A stretch of DNA of 14,923 nt from NCBI GenBank assembly GCA_028866335.1, contig JAGWIL010000020.1:1-14923 (forward strand), in the 5' to 3' direction. Under the pieces are notes generated by a model that saw only the letters and a program-made list of their open reading frames with translations, had not been told where the DNA came from and did no database searches. The stretch comes from Rhodospirillales bacterium. Lineage in GTDB: Bacteria; Pseudomonadota; Alphaproteobacteria; Acetobacterales; Acetobacteraceae. Below are positions 1-5,623 of this stretch, piece after piece. Both the position numbers and the translations under genes were made by a program. Each line of letters opens with the position of its first letter. Position 1 is the stretch's first letter.

Positions 1-149
1 AGCCAATGCGTGGGCCTGCATGTCAAACGCCTCCGATTGCCGTGCGGTCCAGAGATTGAGCATGGCGGTACGAACTTGGCTGCGGACCATCCAAGCAGCG
101 ATAGGTAAAGCCTGTTTAGCGGCGGCGAGATGAGCCTGCGCCGCTTGCA
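1..149. repeat. Terminal direct repeat, copy 1 (circular overlap)
   Basis: These 149 bases are identical to 14775-14923. The outer-membrane-channel frame enters this copy from the right and continues from 14774 leftwards in the same frame. This is what a circular molecule with a redundant overlap at the chosen break point looks like. Removing one copy gives a 14,774-bp circle. Confidence 0.95.
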
Positions 150-654
150 TCAAAGCGGGCCGCTCCGCCAGGCTACTCAGCATAAAGCTGAAAATTGGAC
201 CAATCTTCCACGGTGATGGCATTAGATTTGTCGCGTTATAGGTCGGTGTGAGCGACAAGGTTGGGTTTGGCAAGGCTGTAGCCTTCTGCAAAGAACTTTC
301 TGCAATGAGTTTTTGGTCTTCGGCAATTAAAATTTCTGGCCGTTCATACAGGCCGACCAAGGTGAGGCGCTCCAGGGTCCAGCCATGGCCGGTTGGATCA
401 GCCTTTTGCAGAAATTCCATCAATCCGGGATCGTTAAGGCTTCGCGCCTCAAGCGCTGCGGCCGAAGCGGCGGGATTAATTGGTTGTGGTTTGTAAGTGG
501 CGCACCCCGCCAATCCGAGGCTGAGAAAAATGAGTGGGAAAAAGCGACGGCCATGAGTTTTTCGTACAATCACAGCGACAAAAAGGATTCCTCGGCCGGT
601 CTGCGCTTGCTTGATAGGACTTGTATGGGCTGTTCGGCCGATAGCTTCTTTCAT
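1..654 (-). CDS. TolC/CzcC-family outer-membrane efflux lipoprotein, N-terminal part (continues at 14774)
   Basis: This is the first part of an outer-membrane channel subunit of the RND efflux system. Read right to left from ATG 652-654 it stays open to base 1 and continues in frame from 14774 to the stop at 13980, giving about 482 aa, a normal length for the family. A hydrophobic segment and the lipobox LGLAGC (Cys at residue 51) predict a lipid-anchored secreted protein. A TolC/CzcC-like stretch follows, including ALPNPTLSLTPTYN. The ATG overlaps the stop of the ChrB-domain gene as TGATG, which favours translational coupling and this start. However, 50 residues before the lipobox Cys is long. 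An internal GTG at 571-573 would put the Cys at residue 24, a more usual signal peptide, but its ribosome site is weak. Family assignment is firm; the exact start is not. Confidence 0.9.
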   Translation of the reverse strand, partial: MKEAIGRTAHTSPIKQAQTGRGILFVAVIVRKTHGRRFFPLIFLSLGLAGCATYKPQPINPAASAAALEARSLNDPGLMEFLQKADPTGHGWTLERLTLVGLYERPEILIAEDQKLIAESSLQKATALPNPTLSLTPTYNATNLMPSPWKIGPIFSFMLSSLAERPALMQAAQAHLAAAKQALPIAAWMVRSQVRTAMLNLWTARQSEAFDMQAHALA

Positions 655-1202
655 CACGACGATTGATCTTGGTTTTCGTTGTGCGCCTCGAATACAAGTT
701 GGGCGAAGCTGTCGAGCAATGCCTCGCAACCAAGCAGTCGGTTGGTGGACTCCTCGGCAAGGGCCGCACCGTAGAAGTCAAGCTTCCGGATCTTTTCAAG
801 CCATCCCTTTAGCTTCTTCATATCCGCGTCTACTTCCTCCAATTCAGCATAAGTGAGCCGCTGAAGCCCGATCTCTTTGGCGATCTCGGCCTCGAAACCG
901 GCGCATCGTTCGAGAAACGCCCTATATTCCTCGTCTCGATCGGCCTTGAAGCGAGCTATGACTTTGCCCTGTTCCGTGCGATCCAAAGCGACCGTCTCCA
1001 GCAGCACGGCCTCACCGTTCATTTCGGTAATTTCATTGTCTAATATTTTAAGTTGTCTCAGATGGTCGTCGGTTTTAGGCAACAGACAAACGCTATTTTG
1101 TAGGTAGACAGCACCCAGGCTCTTGAGGCGACGCCATACAGCAACCCGCCCCTTCGAGGGCTCAGATGGCACTTTATAGGTTATAAGGAACCAGGAATCC
1201 AT
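654..1202 (-). CDS. ChrB N-terminal-domain protein, probable metal/oxyanion-responsive regulator
   Basis: The 182-aa protein opens with WFLITYKVPSEPSKGRVAVW, then RRLKSLGAVYLQNSVCLLP, which I recognise as the N-terminal domain of ChrB, the regulator of chromate resistance operons. Full ChrB is roughly 300 aa with a second C-terminal domain, and that half is absent here. The rest looks helical and charged. Cysteines 39, 90 and 158 are possible ligand contacts (inference). It is the first gene of the efflux operon, and its TGA overlaps the ATG of the outer-membrane gene by one base. The start codon lies only a few bases past the predicted transcription start and has no Shine-Dalgarno sequence, so the mRNA may be nearly leaderless. 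The metal sensed is unknown. No chrA transporter is on the plasmid, so a chromate role cannot be assumed. Confidence 0.82.
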   Translation of the reverse strand: MDSWFLITYKVPSEPSKGRVAVWRRLKSLGAVYLQNSVCLLPKTDDHLRQLKILDNEITEMNGEAVLLETVALDRTEQGKVIARFKADRDEEYRAFLERCAGFEAEIAKEIGLQRLTYAELEEVDADMKKLKGWLEKIRKLDFYGAALAEESTNRLLGCEALLDSFAQLVFEAHNENQDQSS

Positions 1203-1212
1203 TATAGAACAA

Positions 1213-1240
1213 TTTATATGTAGCGACTGTTACTTGTCAA
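1213..1240 (-). promoter_or_regulatory. Sigma70-like promoter of the RND efflux operon
   Basis: On the minus strand TTGACA (1240-1235) is followed after 16 bases by TATAAA (1218-1213). This is a perfect -35 and a 5/6 -10 hexamer. Transcription would begin near 1206, only about 4 bases before the ATG at 1202. A second TATAAT lies at 1206-1201 but has no -35 at a suitable distance. It drives the ChrB-domain gene and, by overlap, the whole efflux operon. Confidence 0.7.
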
Positions 1241-1264
1241 TTGGGCTTGCTGATACTTATCAAT
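1227..1264 (-). promoter_or_regulatory. Paired 15-bp direct repeats overlapping the operon -35 (candidate operator)
   Basis: On the minus strand ATTGATAAGTATCAG (1264-1250) and ATTGACAAGTAACAG (1241-1227) match at 13 of 15 bases and start 23 bp apart, about two helical turns. The proximal copy contains the -35 hexamer TTGACA and the distal copy lies just upstream. The distal copy also contains the inverted repeat TGATA-CT-TATCA (1251-1262). This layout suits a repressor or activator of the efflux operon, plausibly the ChrB-domain protein itself, which is inference. Confidence 0.5.
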
Positions 1265-1333
1265 CATCGGTCGGGATTGAGCAATTTATGCGCCAGGCCG
1301 TCAAAATTTATTTCGTATCAACACACAAGCATC

Positions 1334-1402
1334 TTGCGAAAGCGGCATAATTTAAGACTTCTGCAAACTCCGCTTGCACCAAGAGATTCAAAGGGTTACG
1401 AT
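1334..1402 (+). promoter_or_regulatory. Possible resolvase promoter and res-like inverted repeat
   Basis: TTGCAC (1374-1379) and TACGAT (1397-1402), 17 bases apart, are a weak promoter match that would start transcription a few bases before the recombinase ATG at 1414. An imperfect inverted repeat with exact core arms AAGCGG (1340-1345) and CCGCTT (1370-1375) overlaps it. Serine resolvases often bind such sites next to their gene, but I cannot outline the usual three subsites. Treat as tentative. Confidence 0.25.
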
Positions 1403-1413
1403 TTGCATAAGAT

Positions 1414-1983
1414 ATGACCGAAAAAGCCCCCCCTACCCGGCTGATCGGCTATGCCCGTGTCAGCACCTACGGCCAGACCCTCGATGCCCAGCTTGAGCAG
1501 TTGAAGGCGGCCGGGTGTGCGCGGATTTTTCGCGAAAAGGTGACCGGCGCACGGGCTGACCGGAAAGAGCTTCTGAAAATGCTCAAGCACCTGGCCGCTG
1601 GCGACGTGGTGACGGTGACGCGCATTGATCGCCTGGCGCGCTCGACCTTCGACCTGTTCGCCATCGTCAAGCAGATCGCCGATGCCGGCGCACGTTTTTG
1701 CTCCCTGGCGGAGCCGTGGGCAGACACCGGCACCAGCACCGGACGGCTGATGCTGGCCGTGTTGGGTGGTCTGGCCGACGTGGAGCGTGACCTGATCCGC
1801 ACCCGCACGGCCGAAGGCCGCAGCCGGGCGACGGCGCGGGGGCAGCACATGGGCCGCCCCCCTGCCCTTACCCCGCAGCAACAGGCAGAGGCCCGGCGGC
1901 GCCGGGCCGAGGGCGCGACGTTGAAAGAGTTGGCGCGCAGCTACGATGTGAGCGCCGCGACGATTTCCAGGCTGGGGCAGTGA
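1414..1983 (+). CDS. Serine recombinase / resolvase-invertase family
   Basis: This 189-aa protein has the resolvase catalytic signature LIGYARVST with nucleophile Ser17. The arginine-rich motif VTRIDRLARS follows, then the GGLADVERDLIRTRT stretch of the dimer helix. A short C-terminal helix-turn-helix ends in SYDVSAATISRLGQ. The length is typical of a small Tn3-type resolvase. There is no transposase and there are no transposon ends nearby, so the likely job is resolving plasmid multimers rather than a transposition intermediate. It is divergent from the efflux operon and convergent with the toxin gene, 9 bases away. The start lacks a clear Shine-Dalgarno sequence. Target sites could lie in the 211-bp gap upstream. 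Family assignment is certain; the biological role is inferred. Confidence 0.92.
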   Translation: MTEKAPPTRLIGYARVSTYGQTLDAQLEQLKAAGCARIFREKVTGARADRKELLKMLKHLAAGDVVTVTRIDRLARSTFDLFAIVKQIADAGARFCSLAEPWADTGTSTGRLMLAVLGGLADVERDLIRTRTAEGRSRATARGQHMGRPPALTPQQQAEARRRRAEGATLKELARSYDVSAATISRLGQ

Positions 1984-1992
1984 GCGCCCGCG

Positions 1993-2520
1993 TCAGTGAT
2001 TGCCGGCGAGCATTCTGCGAGCCTCACTCAGCGTAATCATGAGGGTTAGGGGTTCGACAAGTGAAGGGCGAAAGCCGTGCCGTTCATAAAAAGTTTTTGC
2101 TGTATCAGAGATTGCGTGCACTAAAATTGCCCGAACGCCGATGGTTTCTCCGGCCGTCAGCATACGGAGCACCGCATCGCGGAGAAGATCGGCACCAAGT
2201 CCCTTGCCCTGCCATTCGGCATCAATCGCCAAGCGACCAAGCAGCACAACCGGAATTGGGTCAGGCATGTTGCGTCGAATGCGATTTGTCGCCACTCCAC
2301 GAATTACCGACCCGGCGGCCAAGCTATAATAGCCCACAACCCTACGACCGGTGCAGGCAACGAATGTTCGTGACCCACCATCAACCTCGTTGTGCATGGC
2401 GTGACGCTTTAGCCAGTCGTCGAGCTGGTCGACCCCGCTCGCAAAGGCATCGAGTTCATGTTCTGAGCCGAGCGGTTGCGGAGCGGAAAGTTCCTGTGAA
2501 CCTGGATTTGTAGCGCTCAC
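1993..2520 (-). CDS. GNAT acetyltransferase toxin (TacT/AtaT-like) of a type II toxin-antitoxin system
   Basis: The protein has the features of GNAT toxins that acetylate the amino acid on charged tRNA and block translation: GYYSLAAGSV, then IPVVLLGRLAID, the acetyl-CoA loop QGKGLG (about residues 104-109), VRAILVHAISD and the C-terminal FYERHGF with the likely catalytic tyrosine near residue 135. I choose GTG 2520-2518 as the start because it overlaps the antitoxin stop as GTGA, a 4-base coupled junction, and gives about 175 aa. A TTG at 2529 would add three residues. The antitoxin gene lies directly upstream in the same operon. The toxin should be plasmid-maintenance cargo. The precise tRNA target cannot be read from the sequence. 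Confidence 0.88.
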   Translation of the reverse strand: MSATNPGSQELSAPQPLGSEHELDAFASGVDQLDDWLKRHAMHNEVDGGSRTFVACTGRRVVGYYSLAAGSVIRGVATNRIRRNMPDPIPVVLLGRLAIDAEWQGKGLGADLLRDAVLRMLTAGETIGVRAILVHAISDTAKTFYERHGFRPSLVEPLTLMITLSEARRMLAGNH

Positions 2521-2798
2521 GCTTCCCAAGCCGGCCTGCGCATAAGGAGTTGGCGCAGTCGCGGATTGTCAGCGGGTGGCCGATCAAGTTCAGTCACGAA
2601 GGCATCCCAGCGCGCGTCATCCAGAACGAAGGTCCGGCGATCAGCGAGCGTGTCGAAAGCCGCTTGAAGCCCTCTATCCAGTAAAAATTCGGTCAGTGTT
2701 TTGTTCTCTGATGCCGCCGCCTCCATCAGCGTGCGCTTGGCAGCTGGTGTCATGCGCAGGTCAACGCGCTCAGATCGACTCTCAGGTATCATTGCCAT
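2517..2798 (-). CDS. DUF1778 ribbon-helix-helix antitoxin (TacA/AtaR-like)
   Basis: The 93-aa protein has an N-terminal ribbon-helix-helix DNA-binding domain (about residues 10-46: RVDLRMTPAAKRTLMEAAA, then KTLTEFLLDRGLQAA). A C-terminal tail with FVLDDARWDAFVTELDRPP is typical of DUF1778 antitoxins and wraps around the GNAT toxin. I set the start at ATG 2798 because AAAGGA (2811-2806) lies 7 bases upstream. The in-frame ATG at 2828 has no ribosome site and would lie upstream of the predicted transcription start. The gene precedes and overlaps the toxin gene. The complex probably represses its own promoter at the inverted repeat 2836-2847. Confidence 0.88.
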   Translation of the reverse strand: MAMIPESRSERVDLRMTPAAKRTLMEAAASENKTLTEFLLDRGLQAAFDTLADRRTFVLDDARWDAFVTELDRPPADNPRLRQLLMRRPAWEA

Positions 2799-2818
2799 GA
2801 CTATATCCTTTCCCACGC

Positions 2819-2847
2819 CGTATAGCATGTGTACATTGTCAGGACAA
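2819..2847 (-). promoter_or_regulatory. Toxin-antitoxin promoter with overlapping operator palindrome
   Basis: On the minus strand TTGTCC (2847-2842) is followed after 17 bases by TATACG (2824-2819), which is preceded by TGC, an extended -10. The expected transcription start near 2812 lies just before the antitoxin ribosome site. The inverted repeat TTGTC-AG-GACAA (2836-2847) overlaps the -35, a fitting place for autorepression by the ribbon-helix-helix antitoxin. Confidence 0.5.
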
Positions 2848-2869
2848 CAATAAAGTTAACGGTTGATTA

Positions 2870-2980
2870 TTTACGTAAAAACGTAAATGCGTAAAACAGT
2901 AAACAATAATTGACGCTAATCAGTAATTACGTTAGCGCTTATTTGCGCAATCTAATCATTTGGGGAATTACGTAAATGCG
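2870..2980 (+). repeat. 8-bp-phased GTAAA repeats upstream of parA: candidate centromere/operator
   Basis: GTAAA occurs at 2875, 2883, 2891 and 2899, an exact 8-bp period. GTAAT at 2923 is in the same phase. The first unit lies inside the palindrome TTTACGTAAA (2870-2879). A further GTAAATGC starts at 2972 and runs into the parA start codon. Small ribbon-helix-helix partition proteins of the Omega/ParG type are known to bind short 7-8-bp tandem repeats that serve as both centromere and promoter operator. The array is AT-rich and lies between the divergent antitoxin and parA genes. Confidence 0.6.
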
Positions 2981-3620
2981 TATTGTGGCAATGGTCTCAC
3001 AGAAAGGGGGAGTCGGCAAAACCACTCTTGGCGGTCACTTGGCCGTAGAGGCTGATCGTGCTGGGGCTGGCCCTGTCGCTTTGCTCGATACTGATCCTCA
3101 AGGTAGCCTCGCCGCTTGGTGGAATGCCCGAACCGCTGAAACGCCGCTTTTTGTGAGAGGTGAGCTTGCCAATCTTCGTCCCCAGCTCGCAGAGCTGGAG
3201 CGTATGGGCATCAATCTAGTAATCATCGACACACCCCCGGCTATCACCGACAACATTCAAACCGTGGTAAAATTTGCAGACTTGGTGGTGATTCCTACCC
3301 GCCCAAGCCCCCATGATCTTCGTGCAGTTGGCGCGACCGTTGACCTTGTAGAAAGCTCAGGCAAACCAATGGTGTTCGTCGTGAACGGGGCGACGGCTCG
3401 GGCGCGAATTACTGGCGAGGCTGCTATTGCCTTATCCCAGCACGGCACGGTTGCCCCTGTGACCGTTCACCATAGGGTGGATTTTGCAGTCAGTATGATT
3501 GACGGCCGTACTGTGGGTGAACTTGACCCCACCTCGAATTCCGCGCGTGAAATTACGGAATTGTGGAATTACGTAAACGCGCGAATAAGTAAAAGTGTAA
3601 AGGAAGCTGTTAATGTCTAA
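2976..3620 (+). CDS. parA: ParA-family partition ATPase
   Basis: The 214-aa protein begins MRIVAMVSQKGGVGKTT, with the deviant Walker A motif at residues 10-17. LLDTDPQGS (about 36-44), the Walker B-like LVIIDTPP (81-88) and TRPSPHDLRAVG follow. It lacks the N-terminal helix-turn-helix of P1/F-type ParA, which makes it the short type that works with a small ribbon-helix-helix partner. It would form an ATP-dependent gradient on the nucleoid and move plasmid copies apart. GGGG at 2962-2965 is an acceptable ribosome site for ATG 2976. Its 3' end overlaps the partner gene by 8 bases and carries a second set of GTAAA repeats. Autoregulation by the partner at those repeats is likely but inferred. 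Confidence 0.93.
   Translation: MRIVAMVSQKGGVGKTTLGGHLAVEADRAGAGPVALLDTDPQGSLAAWWNARTAETPLFVRGELANLRPQLAELERMGINLVIIDTPPAITDNIQTVVKFADLVVIPTRPSPHDLRAVGATVDLVESSGKPMVFVVNGATARARITGEAAIALSQHGTVAPVTVHHRVDFAVSMIDGRTVGELDPTSNSAREITELWNYVNARISKSVKEAVNV
3565..3601 (+). repeat. Second GTAAA repeat cluster at the parA-partner junction
   Basis: GTAAA lies at 3573, 3589 and 3597, again on an 8-bp register (3581 holds GCGAA). Bases 3565-3581 match 2964-2980 just upstream of and into the parA start at 16 of 17 positions. The cluster lies inside the parA coding end and just before the partner ribosome site, so it could be a second binding site for the ribbon-helix-helix protein. Confidence 0.5.
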
Positions 3621-3945
3621 GAATCCATCACGTCTTGAAGGCGGCTTGATTGCGCGGAAGGGGGAAGCTGCCCCGACCACTGTTGTTCGGGCAGAGGGGC
3701 ATGGCGTTTCAACGGAACCTCACATTACGGAGCCGCCCCCCCAAGCGCTACTAACTGACAGATCAACCCCAAAGGGATTGGCTGGGACAATCGCAGTAAC
3801 CGTTCGGCTTGACCCTGAGCGCTACGAACGAATGAAGATTCACGGTGTCAGGCAGCGCCAGAGCAATCAGCAAATTTTGGTGGCGGCTCTCGATGCATAC
3901 CTACAGTTGCGTGAGGTTTCCGCTCTGGGCGAGGCTGCCGCATAA
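3613..3945 (+). CDS. Small ribbon-helix-helix centromere-binding partition protein (ParB-position)
   Basis: This 110-aa protein directly follows and overlaps parA, with AGGA at 3601-3604 as ribosome site, 8 bases before ATG. The first half is low-complexity and proline-rich, probably a flexible tail. It includes IARKGEAAP, where an arginine could stimulate ParA ATPase as the ParG tail does (inference). The second half, about residues 59-98 (GTIAVTVRLDPERYERMKIH, then RQRQSNQQILVAALDAYL), has the strand-helix-helix pattern of a ribbon-helix-helix dimer. It should bind the 8-bp GTAAA repeats, acting as centromere adaptor and operon repressor. It is not related in sequence to classical ParB. Confidence 0.78.
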   Translation: MSKNPSRLEGGLIARKGEAAPTTVVRAEGHGVSTEPHITEPPPQALLTDRSTPKGLAGTIAVTVRLDPERYERMKIHGVRQRQSNQQILVAALDAYLQLREVSALGEAAA

Positions 3946-3948
3946 ACC

Positions 3949-3973
3949 TGCGGCCGCTTCATGCGCGGCCGCA
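3949..3973 (+). terminator. Hairpin after the partition operon
   Basis: TGCGGCCGC (3949-3957) pairs perfectly with GCGGCCGCA (3965-3973) around a 7-base loop, 4 bases after the stop codon. There is no T-run after it, so it may be a weak or Rho-assisted terminator, or an mRNA-stabilising structure. Confidence 0.4.
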
Positions 3974-4144
3974 GTCTGCAATAAATCCGAAATCTCTGGA
4001 CATTCGCGTATTCCTGCTACGGAATGTGCCGTACTTGGGGAGCGGCGCGCGATTCGCGCGGGCCGTACTTTGAGGCCATGGGGGCGGTGGTCGCTTTTGT
4101 GGAGAATCAACCTTCTGGCCTGGAGATTATAGTCCAGAAATAGC

Positions 4145-4165
4145 AAAACCCGCCGAGGGGGCGGG
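4145..4165 (-). terminator. Leftward intrinsic-terminator-like hairpin in the rep leader
   Basis: On the minus strand CCCGCC (4165-4160), loop CCCTC, GGCGGG (4154-4149) is followed directly by TTTT (4148-4145). This looks like a factor-independent terminator for transcription running leftward, antisense to the rep leader. No gene runs leftward into it, so it may end a small counter-transcript. No clear promoter for such an RNA was found. Confidence 0.4.
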
Positions 4166-4318
4166 CCGTGCATACCGGCAAAGGCCGGGAGAACTCGTCT
4201 GGTAAACAGGTTTTCCCTCACCTTTCCGTCTTTTGCAAGTGAATTCTTGCCATGGGCGGACTTGTGCCGATTTCCGGCCGCATCTGGCGGGTTGCTTGGC
4301 AACCTGACGGAGATTTTG

Positions 4319-4990
4319 ATGAGTGCGATCGCTGTATTGCCCGAGCGTTTCAGCCGGCGGCGGGAGAAGGTTTTCGGCCAGGGGCGGTGTCTGCCGCTGG
4401 ATCGCAACGCCAAGGCGCGGATAATGACCTACGCGCGCGCCTGGTCGGCGCGGCACCGGCGACCGGGGCAACATCGCGGCCCACTGACGCGGGCGACGTT
4501 GGAGGTGCTGGAGGCGCTGCTCTGGGGCTTCCACAATAGTCGGGACGGGCGGTGCTTCCCAAGTTATGAGAGCATCGCCAAGCGGGCGCAGTGCTGCCGG
4601 GATACGGTGTACGAGGCGATCAAGGCGCTAGAGGCGGCGGAGGTGCTGACCTGGGTGAACCGGCTGATCCGGGTGCAGTTCCGCGAGCTGGACCTATTCG
4701 GCAAGCTGGCGCTGCGCTCGCGCCTGGTGCGCACCAGCAACGCCTATGTGTTCCGCGACCCGTTGCCGTGCGCCCAGGGCCGTGGCGAAGGCCGGGGCAG
4801 CAGGGGAGGGCAGGCGGGCGGCGCGGTTTCTCTTGGTTTATCTTCTGAGTCGGAAAACCCTCCTGGAACACTGAATCAAGATTTTTTAACTCTTTCTAAA
4901 TCCGGAGATGATCCCAAAAGTAGCCTAGAACAGGCGCTATCACGGCTCAAAAACGCGATGACGGCCAAGGAAGGCAGCCTAACGCAGTAA
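4319..4990 (+). CDS. Winged-helix plasmid protein, probable replication initiator
   Basis: The 223-aa protein begins MSAIAVLPERFSRRREKVF. ATG 4319 is chosen because GGAG (4309-4312) lies 6 bases upstream; an in-frame TTG at 4247 has no such support. The region RATLEVLEALLWGFHNSRDG, then CFPSYESIAKRAQCCRDTVY and EAIKALEAAEVLTWVNRLIR (about residues 55-120) is a winged helix-turn-helix like those of plasmid RepA-type proteins. A conserved-looking RTSNAYVFRDP follows, then a low-complexity tail. I recall similar proteins on alphaproteobacterial plasmids. No other gene on the complete circle could be a replication initiator, so this role is inferred by exclusion. It could instead be a regulator. 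The upstream leader hairpins would control its expression. Confidence 0.7.
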   Translation: MSAIAVLPERFSRRREKVFGQGRCLPLDRNAKARIMTYARAWSARHRRPGQHRGPLTRATLEVLEALLWGFHNSRDGRCFPSYESIAKRAQCCRDTVYEAIKALEAAEVLTWVNRLIRVQFRELDLFGKLALRSRLVRTSNAYVFRDPLPCAQGRGEGRGSRGGQAGGAVSLGLSSESENPPGTLNQDFLTLSKSGDDPKSSLEQALSRLKNAMTAKEGSLTQ

Positions 4991-5013
4991 ATCGCGGAGC
5001 GATTTGCGTTTTA
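4989..5013 (+). terminator. Terminator after the rep-like gene
   Basis: AAATCGC (4989-4995) pairs with GCGATTT (4999-5005) around GGA, then GCGTTTTA follows. The stem starts within the stop codon. It is a short AT/GC-mixed stem with a small T-run, a plausible intrinsic terminator. Confidence 0.5.
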
Positions 5014-5276
5014 GAATGGCGGCCCACGCGGACCGCACGGGTGGATGGGTTAATAACCAAATCGCTCTTGGGAAATTGTGTCCGGGTTCTGCTGTCACGG
5101 TCATGGGCAAAGCCAGACGGCCCTTCGGGCCGCGCTACGCGGCTCCCGCTCCGCGCTCGCTCTGGCGCACACCACCACGGATGGGGCACCGCCACAAAGA
5201 CAGCTTTGGGGAAAGAAGGTGGTTTTATCGCCTCGGCTTTCATCGCGGTTGCTGGCAAAGCCGCAAGAGGTCTTTT
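4991..5276. other. Intergenic stretch between rep-like gene and traD
   Basis: About 286 bases separate the convergent rep-like gene and traD. Besides the terminator at its left end it has a small palindrome GGTTA-A-TAACC (5048-5058) and a strong hairpin CGGCCC-TTC-GGGCCG (5118-5132). Open frames run through it on both strands (for example 4947-5258 minus), but none has a ribosome site or a product I can place. I see no gene here. Confidence 0.4.
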
Positions 5277-5621
5277 CTATGCCTCCGGCGATGGTGTTGG
5301 TGTGAGAAGATCGACCTGGCCGGACTCAGGTGTCCCCGATACGGAGGTGGGCGGTTTTGTGTTCGATGCTGCCAGCAGATCGGCGAACAGGGCTTTATCG
5401 TCCGCGCGGGTGAGAAATCCCGGTAATTCACGTTGCAGCCATTCTTTCAGGGTCAGGTCAAACGCGAGGTTATCCTCGCCGAGGCGGTGCAGCACCAGCG
5501 CGCCGAGTAGGATTTTACGGCGCGTGTCTTTGGCGCGCTCCTGTTTGCCGAGCCTGGCTTTCAGGGTCTGGCGCTGGGCTTCAAGCTGGGCCAGCCGTTC
5601 CTCGATGGTTTTTTTCGCCAT
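5277..5621 (-). CDS. traD: TraD-family conjugal transfer accessory protein
   Basis: The 114-aa protein MAKKTIEERLAQLEAQRQTL, continuing KARLGKQERAKDTRRKILLGA and LPGFLTRADDKALFADLL, matches the small TraD of Ti-type (MobQ) transfer regions, which is usually near 70 aa. The family core is about residues 1-85, and the proline/threonine-rich tail is extra. The N-terminal half is a charged helix, probably coiled coil. This TraD is a relaxosome-type accessory, not the TraD/VirD4 coupling ATPase. ATG 5621 is chosen because AAGGA (5632-5628) is 6 bases upstream. An ATG at 5627 would abut that site but would overlap the upstream gene's stop as ATGA. It is transcribed away from oriT, divergent from traA, as in Ti-like plasmids. 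Confidence 0.75.
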   Translation of the reverse strand: MAKKTIEERLAQLEAQRQTLKARLGKQERAKDTRRKILLGALVLHRLGEDNLAFDLTLKEWLQRELPGFLTRADDKALFADLLAASNTKPPTSVSGTPESGQVDLLTPTPSPEA

Positions 5622-5623
5622 GT

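Larger units (their letters stand above)
3946..4318 (+). other. Gene-free rep leader with hairpins and short repeats (candidate origin/copy-control region)
   Basis: No convincing gene lies in these 373 bases. They hold a 9-bp stem directly after the partition gene; two copies of GCCGTACTT (4028 and 4062) 34 bp apart flanking the palindrome CGCGCGA-T-TCGCGCG (4046-4060); a GC-rich hairpin (4149-4165); CCGGC-AAAG-GCCGG (4175-4188); and GGTTGC-TTG-GCAACC (4290-4304), ending 4 bases before the rep ribosome site. Such structured leaders are typical of plasmid replication control. No classical long iterons are seen. Confidence 0.5.

Noticed and set aside
1..149. Long terminal direct repeats as ends of a mobile element
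   Set aside because: The repeats sit exactly at both window ends, lie inside one continuous gene, and there is no transposase or integrase to explain them; circular overlap explains everything.
2799..2828. Longer antitoxin start at ATG 2828
   Set aside because: It lies upstream of the predicted transcription start and has no ribosome site, while ATG 2798 has AAAGGA 7 bases upstream.
2870..2903. CRISPR array
   Set aside because: The repeats are only 5-8 bp with no unique spacers of usual length and no cas genes; a partition site fits better.
4947..5258. 103-aa minus-strand open frame in the rep-traD gap
   Set aside because: No ribosome site, overlaps the rep-like gene end and its terminator, and the translation is arginine/proline-rich without recognisable domains.
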